DNA from: Rugosibacter sp.
GTDB lineage: Bacteria > Pseudomonadota > Gammaproteobacteria > Burkholderiales > Rhodocyclaceae
Direction: 5' to 3'
Assembly: GCA_030652715.1 (NCBI GenBank)
Contig: JAUSQB010000191.1
Location: 1-5,592, forward strand
Length of the DNA: 5,592 nt
Shown here: in pieces, positions 1 to 5,592 of the stretch
Position numbering within the stretch: the first letter of the stretch is position 1
Layout: every line of letters starts with the position of its first letter
Program-made: the position numbers and the translations under genes
The notes under the pieces: model-generated
What the model was told of the DNA's origin: nothing
Databases searched by the model: none
The model's input: the letters and a program-made list of their open reading frames with translations, nothing else

Positions 1-66
1 GTGCGTTTCTGGATCATCACGATTTTGCTGGTGCTGGTGGGGCTATCCACCTTGAAAATACGATGA
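1..66 (+). CDS. mraY: MraY C-terminal end (partial): phospho-MurNAc-pentapeptide translocase
   Basis: This is the last 21 codons of a gene that enters from the left. The frame from base 1 reads [21 protein letters not shown] and then TGA at 64-66. A hydrophobic final helix ending in a short basic tail (LKIR) matches the known end of MraY, the membrane enzyme that transfers phospho-MurNAc-pentapeptide from UDP to undecaprenyl phosphate to make lipid I. The position immediately before murD is the standard dcw order. The stop overlaps the murD start in an ATGA, which points to translational coupling. The catalytic loops lie outside the window, so the call rests on the tail and the context. Confidence 0.88.
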   Translation: MRFWIITILLVLVGLSTLKIR

Positions 67-1469
67 GCGATTTAAACGGCAAGCGCATACTCGTACTCGG
101 CCTGGGTGAATCAGGCCTGGCTTCTGCGTGCTGGTGCGTAGAAGCGGGTGCGCGGGTGCGTGTGGCGGATACGCGAGCGAATCCACCGTATCTTGCCGAG
201 CTGCAGCGCCGTACCACCAGAGCCGACTTTTTGGCCGGTGAGTTTGAGTTGCATTTGCTGGATGACATTGACCTGGTTGTGGTGTCGCCCGGTTTGCCGA
301 GTGATTTGCCCATCGTGCGCCAAGCGCTGGCGCAGGGTTTGCCGGTGATTGGCGAAATTGAACTTTTTGCACGCGCTTTGCGTGCATTGAATTTAATGGC
401 AGCGTCACCCGCCCCCGTGCTGGCGATTACCGGTACCAATGGCAAAACTACTACCACCGCGCTTACGGGACATGTGTTGCGCAGCATGGGGCAGAGCGTG
501 GGTGTGGCGGGCAATATTTCTCCTGCGGCACTGACCGCGCTGGCAAACCATGTAGCGCAAAATGATTTACCGCAGGTGTGGGTGCTGGAATTATCCAGCT
601 TTCAATTGGAGACTACGACATCGTTGCAGGCGGCTGCGGCTACCGTGCTGAATATTTCCGATGATCATCTGGATCGATACACTGATCTGGTAGCTTATGC
701 TGCAGTCAAGGCGCGCATCTTTCAAGGGGGGGGCGTGCAAGTATTGAACCGGCAGGATGCGAAAGTGCGCGGCATGGCACTTCCTGGCCGACGTGTGATC
801 AGCTTTGGCCTCGATGCGCCGCAGGCAGCGACAGATTTCGGGTTGCGGCAACAGACGGGTGAATTATGGCTGGCGCAAGGCGAACAATGTTTGTTGCCAG
901 TATCCAAGTTGCCGATGCAGGGGTTGCACAATGTGGCCAATGTCATGGCAGCGTTAGCGCTGTGCGTGAGCCTGGGCTATGACGTGCAACAACTATTGCC
1001 TGCCGTACTCAGTTTTCAAGGCTTGCCGCATCGGGTTGAAAAAGTAACCGAGATCAATGGCGTGACCTGGTATGACGATTCAAAAGGCACCAATGTGGGT
1101 GCGACAGTGGCGGCGTTAACCGGCATAGGCGGCATGCAGAACCGCAAAATTGTGTTAATCGCTGGAGGTGATGGCAAGGGGCAGGATTTTTCGCCTTTGA
1201 CATCCGCCGTTGCGCAATGCGCGCGTGCCGTGGTTTTGATCGGTCGCGATGGGCCGCTGATTGGCAGCGTACTCAAAGAGCTTGGTGTGCCGCTGATTTT
1301 TGCCACTGATATGAGCGATGCCGTGCAGCAGGCAAATGCTTTGGCACAAAAGAATGATGCGGTATTGCTGTCGCCCGCTTGCGCCAGTTTTGACATGTTC
1401 CGCGACTATGCGCATCGGGCAGAAGTCTTTATTGCAGCGGTGAAAAACTTAGTGAAAGCCACGTCATGA
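63..1469 (+). CDS. murD: MurD: UDP-N-acetylmuramoyl-L-alanine--D-glutamate ligase
   Basis: This cytoplasmic Mur ligase uses ATP to add D-glutamate to UDP-MurNAc-L-Ala. At 468 residues it is somewhat longer than the E. coli enzyme (about 438). The N-terminal Rossmann-type domain begins with [10 protein letters not shown] near residues 11-20 and binds the UDP part. The central ATPase domain carries the P-loop GTNGKTT at 124-130, ELSSFQLE at 176-183 and [10 protein letters not shown] at 197-206. The C-terminal domain carries LPHRVE at 321-326, DDSKGTN at 338-344, GGDGKG at 368-373 and SPACASFD at 437-444. These are the usual Mur ligase and MurD signatures, and no key residue is visibly missing. 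The ATG at 63 overlaps the mraY stop in an ATGA, and the gene end overlaps the ftsW start in the same way. A run of eight G at 726-733 lies inside the gene without breaking the frame. Confidence 0.97.
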   Translation: MSDLNGKRILVLGLGESGLASACWCVEAGARVRVADTRANPPYLAELQRRTTRADFLAGEFELHLLDDIDLVVVSPGLPSDLPIVRQALAQGLPVIGEIELFARALRALNLMAASPAPVLAITGTNGKTTTTALTGHVLRSMGQSVGVAGNISPAALTALANHVAQNDLPQVWVLELSSFQLETTTSLQAAAATVLNISDDHLDRYTDLVAYAAVKARIFQGGGVQVLNRQDAKVRGMALPGRRVISFGLDAPQAATDFGLRQQTGELWLAQGEQCLLPVSKLPMQGLHNVANVMAALALCVSLGYDVQQLLPAVLSFQGLPHRVEKVTEINGVTWYDDSKGTNVGATVAALTGIGGMQNRKIVLIAGGDGKGQDFSPLTSAVAQCARAVVLIGRDGPLIGSVLKELGVPLIFATDMSDAVQQANALAQKNDAVLLSPACASFDMFRDYAHRAEVFIAAVKNLVKATS

Positions 1470-2626
1470 AACACTGGAACTCAATGGCGCGGCCAACTTC
1501 TCCCGAGATGGATCCGCTACTGTTGTGGCCGGCGATAGGCTTGTTGTTGCTCGGCTTGGTCATGGTGTATTCCGCGTCGATCGCCATGGCCGAGGGCAGT
1601 CGCTTTACCGGTAATCAGTCGTCTTATTTTTTGGTGCGCCATGCGGTGTTTCTTGTCGTGGGTGTCGGTGCTGCGATGATTGCATTTCAGGTTCCTATGC
1701 GATTGTGGCAGCAAGTATCTCTCTGGCTGTTTTTAGCGGGACTTTTCTTGCTGATCGTAGTGTTGATCCCGCATATTGGCCGTTCGGTCAATGGGGCTCA
1801 GCGCTGGATTAGTTTTGGCCCCATCAATTTACAGCCCTCCGAATTCATGAAACTGTTTGCCGTGATGTATGCAGCGGATTACACCACCCGCAAGCTGAGC
1901 GATATGGCAAATTTTCGTCGTGGTTTTGTGCCCATGGCTGGAGTGATGGTATTAGTCGGTGCGCTATTGCTGCGCGAACCGGATTTCGGCGCATTTGTGG
2001 TTATTGTCAGTATTGCTGTTGGTATCTTGTTTTTGGGCGGCATCAATGCCCGTCTTTTTAGCGCATTGGTGCTGGTGATGGCGGTGGCATTTGTCATCCT
2101 GATCTGGGTATCCCCCTATCGGCGCGAACGCATTTTTGGATTTATGGACCCTTGGCAAGACGCCTTTGGCAAAGGGTATCAACTCTCGCACGCGTTAATT
2201 GCCTTTGGCCGAGGCGAGTGGTTTGGCGTGGGTCTTGGGGCGAGTGTGGAAAAACTGTTTTATTTGCCCGAAGCGCATACCGATTTTTTATTAGCGGTTA
2301 TTGCCGAAGAGCTTGGCTTGTTCGGTGTCTTCGCGGTGATTGGGTTGTTCGTCTTGCTGGTTGAGCGCGCATTCGCTGTCGGCCGACAAGCCTTGGCGCT
2401 GGACCGCGTTTATAGCGGCCTGGTGGCGCAAGGCATAGGCATCTGGCTGGGCGTGCAAGGCTTTATCAACATGGGCGTGAACATGGGGATATTGCCAACC
2501 AAGGGCTTGACCCTGCCGCTGATGAGTTTTGGCGGCTCGAGCATTGTGGCCAATTGCATCACCCTGGCCATCCTGTTTCGCGTCGATTGGGAAAATCGCC
2601 AGCTGATGAGGGGGCAACAAGTATGA
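1466..2626 (+). CDS. ftsW: FtsW: septal peptidoglycan glycosyltransferase of the SEDS family
   Basis: FtsW is a polytopic inner-membrane protein that polymerises lipid II at the division site together with its class B PBP partner (FtsI). The 386 residues contain about ten hydrophobic segments, roughly at 18-37, 55-76, 83-103, 128-138, 154-169, 176-191, 197-215, 276-300, 315-338 and 350-372. SEDS signatures include NGAQRW at 109-114, LQPSEF at 122-127, REPDFG at 170-175, EAHTDF at 269-274 and [14 protein letters not shown] at 346-359. Asp273 in HTDF corresponds to the extracytoplasmic Asp that is essential in studied FtsW and RodA proteins. Context beside murD and murG separates FtsW from RodA. 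The ATG at 1466 overlaps the murD stop (ATGA); an in-frame ATG at 1484 is a possible alternative, and neither has a strong ribosome binding site. The last 11 codons are repeated 116 bp downstream. Confidence 0.96.
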   Translation: MKHWNSMARPTSPEMDPLLLWPAIGLLLLGLVMVYSASIAMAEGSRFTGNQSSYFLVRHAVFLVVGVGAAMIAFQVPMRLWQQVSLWLFLAGLFLLIVVLIPHIGRSVNGAQRWISFGPINLQPSEFMKLFAVMYAADYTTRKLSDMANFRRGFVPMAGVMVLVGALLLREPDFGAFVVIVSIAVGILFLGGINARLFSALVLVMAVAFVILIWVSPYRRERIFGFMDPWQDAFGKGYQLSHALIAFGRGEWFGVGLGASVEKLFYLPEAHTDFLLAVIAEELGLFGVFAVIGLFVLLVERAFAVGRQALALDRVYSGLVAQGIGIWLGVQGFINMGVNMGILPTKGLTLPLMSFGGSSIVANCITLAILFRVDWENRQLMRGQQV

Positions 2627-2638
2627 ACAAGGTTGCCC
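2612..2638 (+). other. Inverted repeat straddling the ftsW stop and small-ORF start
   Basis: GGGCAAC at 2612-2618 can pair with GTTGCCC at 2632-2638 around a 13-nt loop. The loop holds the ftsW TGA and the overlapping ATG at 2623, and the left arm includes part of the ribosome binding stretch. As RNA this could hide the site used to start the small frame. A seven-base stem is short enough to arise by chance, so function is not established. Confidence 0.4.
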
Positions 2639-2742
2639 TAGCGGTTTCGGTGTCGGCTAACGTAAGCGCAGCGCACGTTAAGCGAGCGCATGCGAGCGGC
2701 CATAGCCAAAATCGCCAGATGATGCAGGGGCAGGCCGTATGA
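2623..2742 (+). CDS. Possible 39-residue ORF linking ftsW to murG (unrecognised)
   Basis: An open frame of 39 codons begins at an ATG inside the ftsW stop (ATGA) and ends in another ATGA shared with the murG start. GAGGGGG sits 8 nt before the ATG, so initiation is plausible. The peptide starts [20 protein letters not shown], is rich in Ala, Ser, Val and His, and has no domain I recognise. Its last 11 residues resemble the FtsW tail at 7 of 11 positions, explained by the duplicated segment. Four amino acid changes in 11 residues give no sign of strong protein selection. It may be only an accidental frame in inserted DNA. If translated, its more likely use is to carry ribosomes from ftsW to murG across the insert, keeping them coupled. 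Confidence 0.3.
   Translation: MNKVALAVSVSANVSAAHVKRAHASGHSQNRQMMQGQAV
2627..2707. repeat. 81-bp inserted core between ftsW and murG, possibly a palindromic repeat unit
   Basis: This is the non-duplicated sequence between the two 35-nt repeats. It contains the inverted pair TAACGT (2658-2663) and ACGTTA (2675-2680) around an 11-nt GC-rich loop, two copies of GCGAGCG (2682-2688 and 2692-2698), and the 8-nt palindrome CGCATGCG. This density of short symmetrical repeats resembles small intergenic palindromic elements of the REP type. That resemblance is an inference; whether the unit recurs elsewhere in the genome cannot be told from this window. No transposase or long terminal inverted repeat is present. 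Confidence 0.5.
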
Positions 2743-3794
2743 GGACGCTCTTGATCATGGCGGGCGGCACGGGCGGGCACATCATGCCGGGGCTGGCGGT
2801 AGCCGAATATTTGCGCGCACAAGGCTGGAAGATTGCGTGGCTGGGTAACCCGGCGGGAATGGAAGCCAGGCTGGCTGCCGGGCGCGGCTATCAAATGGCT
2901 TGGCTGGATTTTTCGGCCTTGCGTGGCAAGGGGTTGATGCGCAAGCTGGCTTTACCTTTGAATTTGCTGCGTGGCTGCGTGGGTGCCTGGCGCGCGTTGT
3001 CACGCATTCGGCCCGATGTGGTGCTGGGCATGGGCGGGTATGTCACCTTCCCCGGTGGGTTGGTGGCGGCATTGCGCAGGATTCCGCTGGTGTTGCATGA
3101 ACAGAATTCCGTTGCCGGGTTGGCTAATCGGATGCTCGCAAAAATAGCGACGCGTACCCTCTGCGGTTTTCCTGATGTCTTGCCGCGCGGCATCTGGACA
3201 GGGAACCCGGTACGTCCCGAGATCGCCGTATTGCCAGCGCCGACTTTTCGTTACGCTGAGCGCGCCGGTCCGCTCAATGTGCTGGTCGTGGGCGGCAGTT
3301 TGGGTGCTCAAGTGTTGAATGAAGCGGTGCCTAAAGCCTGGTCGTTGATGGCAGAAAATCAACGACCAAACGTAGTGCACCAGGCGGGCGAAAAGCATCT
3401 GGCTCAGTTGCAAGCACTGTATGCCGAACTGGGCGTCAAAGCGGATTGCGTGGCGTTCATTGCGGATATGGCAGAGGCATATGCCTGGGCTGATCTGGTG
3501 ATTTGCCGTGCGGGTGCGCTCACGGTGGCAGAGCTTGCGGCGGCCGGTGTGGCCAGCGTGCTGGTGCCATACCCATCTGCTGTGGATGACCATCAAACAG
3601 GCAATGCGCAATTTTTAGCGCAGACAGGCGCCGCTATTTTGTTGCCGCAGAGCGAATTGACGGCCGAGCGCTTAACCCTGATTTGCGATGTACCACGCAG
3701 CCAGTGGGCGCAAATGGCCGAGAAGGCGCATGCGCTGGCGCGGCCGCAGGCAACGGCGGATGTGGCACAGCAATGTGCGAGTCTCGTGAAATGA
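2739..3794 (+). CDS. murG: MurG: lipid II-forming GlcNAc transferase
   Basis: MurG works on the inner face of the cytoplasmic membrane and transfers GlcNAc from UDP-GlcNAc to lipid I, giving lipid II, the substrate of FtsW. The 351 residues match the family length and the two-domain GT-B fold (GT28). The N-terminal domain has the G-loop AGGTGGH at 8-14, MGGYVTFPGG at 98-107 and HEQNSVAGLANR from 120. The C-terminal donor-binding domain has the second G-loop GGSLGAQ at 185-191, CRAGALTVAE at 256-265 with the conserved Glu265, and DDHQTGNAQ at 283-291. The ATG at 2739 places the first G-loop at its usual distance from the start and has AGGGGCAGG upstream. It overlaps the stop of the small frame in the inserted segment by ATGA, so its initiation may depend on translation through that segment. 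Confidence 0.96.
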   Translation: MRTLLIMAGGTGGHIMPGLAVAEYLRAQGWKIAWLGNPAGMEARLAAGRGYQMAWLDFSALRGKGLMRKLALPLNLLRGCVGAWRALSRIRPDVVLGMGGYVTFPGGLVAALRRIPLVLHEQNSVAGLANRMLAKIATRTLCGFPDVLPRGIWTGNPVRPEIAVLPAPTFRYAERAGPLNVLVVGGSLGAQVLNEAVPKAWSLMAENQRPNVVHQAGEKHLAQLQALYAELGVKADCVAFIADMAEAYAWADLVICRAGALTVAELAAAGVASVLVPYPSAVDDHQTGNAQFLAQTGAAILLPQSELTAERLTLICDVPRSQWAQMAEKAHALARPQATADVAQQCASLVK

Positions 3795-3806
3795 ACAAGA
3801 ATGAAA

Positions 3807-3812
3807 AAGGAG
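3807..3812 (+). promoter_or_regulatory. Strong Shine-Dalgarno now serving the duplicated murC start
   Basis: AAGGAG at 3807-3812 is followed by a 6-nt spacer and the ATG at 3819, the best ribosome binding site in the window. It feeds the truncated duplicate of the murC beginning, not the intact murC frame that starts at 3940. I infer that it was the original murC site and was separated from the gene by the insertion. Confidence 0.75.
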
Positions 3813-3818
3813 TGAACC

Positions 3819-3950
3819 ATGAGGCATAAAGTCAAACGCATTCACTTCGGAGGCAACGAACGCGCGCAGTCGCGTTCGCTTCTTCAATTTGTGGCTGTGC
3901 GGCCTTTGGCCACACCCGCCAATACCGACGAGGCGCACTATGCGGCATAA
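3819..3950 (+). CDS. 43-residue leader ORF made of a duplicated murC start plus inserted sequence
   Basis: From the ATG at 3819 the first ten codons read [10 protein letters not shown], identical to the MurC N-terminus. The frame then leaves murC at 3850, crosses the inserted core and stops at TAA 3948-3950, eleven bases inside murC but in a different frame. It can therefore be read as a truncated murC fragment or as an upstream leader frame. It has an excellent ribosome binding site (AAGGAG, 6-nt spacer), so translation is quite likely. The residues after position 10 match nothing I recognise. Its stop lies 6 nt beyond the murC ATG, a geometry that allows terminating ribosomes to restart on murC. 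It would also melt the left arm of the inverted repeat around the murC start. A biological role for the peptide itself seems unlikely. Confidence 0.45.
   Translation: MRHKVKRIHFGGNERAQSRSLLQFVAVRPLATPANTDEAHYAA
3850..3939. repeat. 90-bp inserted core between the two murC starts
   Basis: This non-duplicated stretch lies between the 31-nt repeats. It carries a perfect hairpin at 3857-3878 (CGAACGCG, 6-nt loop, CGCGTTCG) and an imperfect hairpin at 3892-3921 whose tip is GGCC-TTT-GGCC. Its 3' part, 3916-3931, is the exact reverse complement of murC bases 3968-3983. The content and size resemble small palindromic intergenic repeats, and the architecture parallels the ftsW/murG insert. A block at 3861-3881 also resembles the reverse complement of part of that other core, with gaps; given the GC-rich composition this likeness is only suggestive. 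Confidence 0.55.
3857..3878 (+). other. Perfect 8-bp hairpin in the inserted core
   Basis: CGAACGCG at 3857-3864 pairs fully with CGCGTTCG at 3871-3878 around the loop CGCAGT. The bases after it (CTTCTTCAATTT) are not a clean T-run, so I do not call a Rho-independent terminator. A second, imperfect stem follows at 3892-3921: TGGC/GCCA, GTG/CAC and GGCC/GGCC around TTT. Confidence 0.6.
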
Positions 3951-3983
3951 AGTCAAACGCATTCACTTCGTCGGTATTGGCGG
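3916..3983 (+). promoter_or_regulatory. 16-bp inverted repeat enclosing the murC start codon
   Basis: CCGCCAATACCGACGA at 3916-3931 is the exact reverse complement of TCGTCGGTATTGGCGG at 3968-3983. The 36-nt loop holds the end of the weak GAGG ribosome binding site (3930-3933), the murC ATG at 3940 and the TAA of the upstream leader frame at 3948-3950. As RNA this is a stable stem around the start site. The left arm shares bases 3916-3921 with the hairpin at 3892-3921, so the two folds compete. The structure is seen directly; translational control of murC is an inference. The right arm is murC coding sequence for the conserved GIGG loop, so the left arm is the new element. Confidence 0.55.
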
Positions 3984-5358
3984 TGCGGGTATGTCCGGCA
4001 TCGCTGAAGTGTTGGCGAATCAGGGTTTTGAAGTCAGCGGCTCGGATCTGGCCGAAAGTGCCACCACGCGCAGGCTGGCCGCGCTGGGCGTGCGCATTGC
4101 GATCGGGCACACGGCAGACAATGCGGCAGAGGCCGATGCCGTGGTGGTGTCGACCGCGATTGCGGAGGAAAACCCTGAAGTGGTCATGGCGCGTTCGCGC
4201 CATGTGCCGGTGGTGCCGCGTGCACAAATGCTGGCTGAATTGATGCGCATCAAACAAGGCATTGCCATTGCAGGTACGCACGGCAAAACCACGACAACCA
4301 GCCTGGTGGCGAGTTGTCTGGCAGAGGGCGGTCTGGACCCGACCTTCGTGATTGGTGGCCGCTTGGTTTCAGCTGGCGCCAATGCACAACTGGGCGCAGG
4401 CGATTTTCTGGTGGCGGAGGCGGATGAATCGGATGCCTCGTTTTTATTTCTCTCGCCGGTGATTTCGGTGGTGACGAATATTGATGCCGATCACATGGAA
4501 ACTTACGGGCATGATTTTTCACGGCTCAAGCAGGCTTTCGTGGATTTCTTGCACCGCCTGCCGTTTTATGGCGTGGCGGTGGTGTGCGGGGATGATGCCA
4601 ATGTGCGTGAAATATTACCGCGTGTAGCCAAGCAAGTGGTGACGTATGGCATTGATAGCGAAGCTAATTTTCGTGCCGAAAATATCCAGGCCGATGGCGG
4701 CGTGATGCGTTTTGATTGCGTGCGCAAGAATGGCAATGAGTCGCGCTTGCCTATCGTGTTGAATTTGCCGGGACGGCACAACGTATTGAATGCTTTGGCG
4801 GCGATTGCCGTGGCGACAGAAGTCGGCGTTGGTGACACGGCGATTATTCGCGCATTAGCCGAATTCAAGGGCGTGGGACGGCGCTTTCAGCGTTATGGCG
4901 AGGTGGCTGCAACGAGGGGTGACAATGAGGGCGGAAAATTCACCTTGATTGATGATTATGGCCACCATCCCGTGGAGATGGCGGCCACTATCAGCGCTGC
5001 CCGTGCGGCTTTTCCGGGGCGGCGTTTGGTGCTGGCTTTTCAACCGCACCGCTATACCCGCACGCGCGATTGTTTTGAAGATTTTGTCAAAGTGTTGTCT
5101 AGTGTCGATGTGCTGTTGCTGGCGGAGGTTTATGCCGCAGGCGAAGCACCGATTGTGGCTGCCGACGGGCGCACGCTGGTTCGCGCGGTGCGTGTTGCGG
5201 GCAAGGTAGAGCCGGTCTTTGTTGAAGACATTAGCGGCATGATGCAAACCATTCGTGACACAGTGCAAGCGGGTGATGTGGTGATTACCATGGGCGCTGG
5301 ATCCATCGGCACCGTGCCGATGCAGTTGGCAGCAGAGGCGGATCATGCGCATGGCTGA
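3940..5358 (+). CDS. murC: MurC: UDP-N-acetylmuramate--L-alanine ligase
   Basis: MurC is the first cytoplasmic Mur ligase and joins L-alanine to UDP-MurNAc using ATP. From the ATG at 3940 it has 472 residues, a normal length. The N-terminal UDP-binding loop [12 protein letters not shown] is at 9-20. The central domain has the P-loop GTHGKTT at 112-118, EADESD at 160-165 and [10 protein letters not shown] from 180. The C-terminal domain has DDYGHHPVE at 338-346, FQPHRYTRT from 367 and the closing GAGSIG at 452-457. All are family hallmarks and appear intact. I chose 3940 because [15 protein letters not shown] is the expected N-terminus. A longer in-frame start (TTG at 3889) would add 17 residues read from inserted DNA, and the ATG at 3819 is out of frame. 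The local ribosome binding site is only GAGG with a 6-nt spacer, and it lies in a potential hairpin. Confidence 0.96.
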   Translation: MRHKVKRIHFVGIGGAGMSGIAEVLANQGFEVSGSDLAESATTRRLAALGVRIAIGHTADNAAEADAVVVSTAIAEENPEVVMARSRHVPVVPRAQMLAELMRIKQGIAIAGTHGKTTTTSLVASCLAEGGLDPTFVIGGRLVSAGANAQLGAGDFLVAEADESDASFLFLSPVISVVTNIDADHMETYGHDFSRLKQAFVDFLHRLPFYGVAVVCGDDANVREILPRVAKQVVTYGIDSEANFRAENIQADGGVMRFDCVRKNGNESRLPIVLNLPGRHNVLNALAAIAVATEVGVGDTAIIRALAEFKGVGRRFQRYGEVAATRGDNEGGKFTLIDDYGHHPVEMAATISAARAAFPGRRLVLAFQPHRYTRTRDCFEDFVKVLSSVDVLLLAEVYAAGEAPIVAADGRTLVRAVRVAGKVEPVFVEDISGMMQTIRDTVQAGDVVITMGAGSIGTVPMQLAAEADHAHG

Positions 5359-5592
5359 GCTGCCGCGCGGCCGAGTGTGCGAGAACGAGCCCATGGCGCG
5401 GCATGTGTCCTGGCGCGCAGGTGGCGCGGCACGGCGCGCATTTTTCCCGGCAGATAGGGAAGACTTGGCCGACTTCATGCGCATCGTGCCACGCGATGAG
5501 GCAGTGTTGATGGTGGGTCTTGGCAGCAATCTCTTGGTGCGTGACGGAGGATTTTCCGGCACGGTTATTTTCACCCATGGTGCCTTGGCGGG
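5345..5592 (+). CDS. murB: MurB N-terminal part (partial): UDP-N-acetylenolpyruvoylglucosamine reductase
   Basis: The first 82 codons are present and the gene leaves the window at the right edge. MurB is the FAD-dependent, NADPH-using enzyme that reduces UDP-GlcNAc-enolpyruvate to UDP-MurNAc, the substrate of MurC next door. The frame shows [18 protein letters not shown] near residues 14-31, then [14 protein letters not shown], and [19 protein letters not shown] near 58-76. These are the FAD-binding signatures of the MurB family. The ATG at 5345 is favoured over the in-frame ATG at 5351 because AGAGG at 5334-5338 lies 6 nt upstream of it. The gene overlaps the murC end by 14 nt in another frame, which suggests translational coupling. 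The substrate-binding and catalytic C-terminal parts cannot be seen. Confidence 0.93.
   Translation, partial: MRMAELPRGRVCENEPMARHVSWRAGGAARRAFFPADREDLADFMRIVPRDEAVLMVGLGSNLLVRDGGFSGTVIFTHGALA

Larger units (their letters stand above)
2592..2742 (+). repeat. Direct repeat pair flanking the ftsW/murG insert (2592-2626 and 2708-2742)
   Basis: Two 35-nt copies lie 116 bp apart and match at 28 of 35 positions. Both begin AAAATCGCCAG and end GTATGA. The left copy is the end of ftsW and encodes [11 protein letters not shown] plus stop. The right copy encodes [11 protein letters not shown] plus stop in the reading frame that runs into murG. Each copy includes a purine-rich ribosome binding stretch (GAGGGGG at 2608-2614; AGGGGCAGG at 2726-2734) and an ATGA stop/start overlap. 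The left ATG opens a small frame and the right ATG is the murG start. The simplest inference is that the edge of ftsW was duplicated when the material between was inserted, and the copies then drifted. Confidence 0.85.
3819..3970 (+). repeat. Direct repeat pair flanking the murG/murC insert (3819-3849 and 3940-3970)
   Basis: Two 31-nt copies lie 121 bp apart and differ at one base: A at 3822 versus C at 3943, changing AGG to CGG, both Arg. Each runs from an ATG through the first ten murC codons, ending CATTCACTTCG. Only the right copy continues in frame into the murC nucleotide-binding loop. The near identity suggests a recent duplication, or maintenance by recombination, and it is much less diverged than the repeat at the ftsW/murG junction. 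Confidence 0.92.

Noticed and set aside
17..514. 165-codon minus-strand open frame opposite murD
   Set aside because: It is an antisense shadow of the MurD Rossmann and P-loop regions, with no recognisable product.
2627..2707. Insertion sequence remnant
   Set aside because: There is no transposase fragment and no long terminal inverted repeats, and flanking repeats of 31-35 nt are too long for typical IS target duplications.
3791..3829. 12-codon ORF starting in the murG stop (ATGA)
   Set aside because: It is very short and lacks a clear ribosome binding site. It overlaps the strong site for the ATG at 3819, so it is probably incidental.
3857..3890. Rho-independent terminator between murG and murC
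   Set aside because: The 8-bp GC-rich stem is good, but the following bases are mixed C, T and A instead of a T-run, and termination here would cut off essential downstream genes.
3889..3942. Extended murC start at TTG 3889
   Set aside because: It would add 17 residues encoded by inserted sequence ahead of the normal MurC N-terminus, and it has no good ribosome binding site. ATG 3940 fits the family.
3672..4281. Two minus-strand frames sharing the peptide [10 protein letters not shown]
   Set aside because: They lie opposite murG and murC, and the shared peptide is just the 31-nt direct repeat read backwards. There is no start context or domain evidence.
4855..5574. 239-codon minus-strand open frame opposite murC and murB
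   Set aside because: The plus strand carries clear MurC and MurB motifs throughout. Long antisense frames are expected in GC-rich coding DNA, and the peptide has no recognisable family features.

Overview
The window is a piece of a bacterial division and cell wall (dcw) cluster. All genes lie on the + strand in the order mraY (last 21 codons only), murD, ftsW, murG, murC, murB (first 82 codons only). Motifs and length support every full-length gene, and none looks broken. Having murB directly after murC, plus moderately GC-rich codon use and protein sequences of a proteobacterial type, suggests a betaproteobacterium, perhaps of the Nitrosomonadales/Gallionellaceae kind. That placement is an inference from gene order and general protein character, not from a database match.

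The enzymes act in sequence. MurC adds L-Ala to UDP-MurNAc made by MurB. MurD adds D-Glu. MraY moves the finished UDP-MurNAc-pentapeptide onto undecaprenyl phosphate to give lipid I. MurG adds GlcNAc to give lipid II. FtsW polymerises lipid II at the septum. Packing is very tight at three junctions: mraY/murD and murD/ftsW overlap by ATGA, and murC/murB overlap by 14 nt. The window therefore looks like the inside of one long transcription unit. I see no promoter, Rho-independent terminator, tRNA, rRNA, CRISPR array or transposase.

The unusual parts are the two junctions that are not tight. Between ftsW and murG (112 bp) and between murG and murC (145 bp) there is a short novel core, 81 bp and 90 bp respectively. 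Each core is rich in hairpins and is flanked by a direct duplication of the neighbouring coding edge. At ftsW/murG the repeat is 35 nt with 28 matches and covers the last 11 codons, ribosome binding site and stop of ftsW. At murG/murC it is 31 nt with 30 matches and covers the first 10 codons of murC. The two sites have the same architecture but different divergence between repeat copies, which suggests two separate insertions by the same kind of mechanism.

Each core also stays open as a small reading frame (39 and 43 codons) whose stop overlaps the start of the next gene. At murC, a perfect 16-bp inverted repeat places the murC start codon in a 36-nt loop. Together these could couple or modulate translation of murG and murC. 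They could also be harmless by-products of insertion, and the sequence alone does not decide between these.
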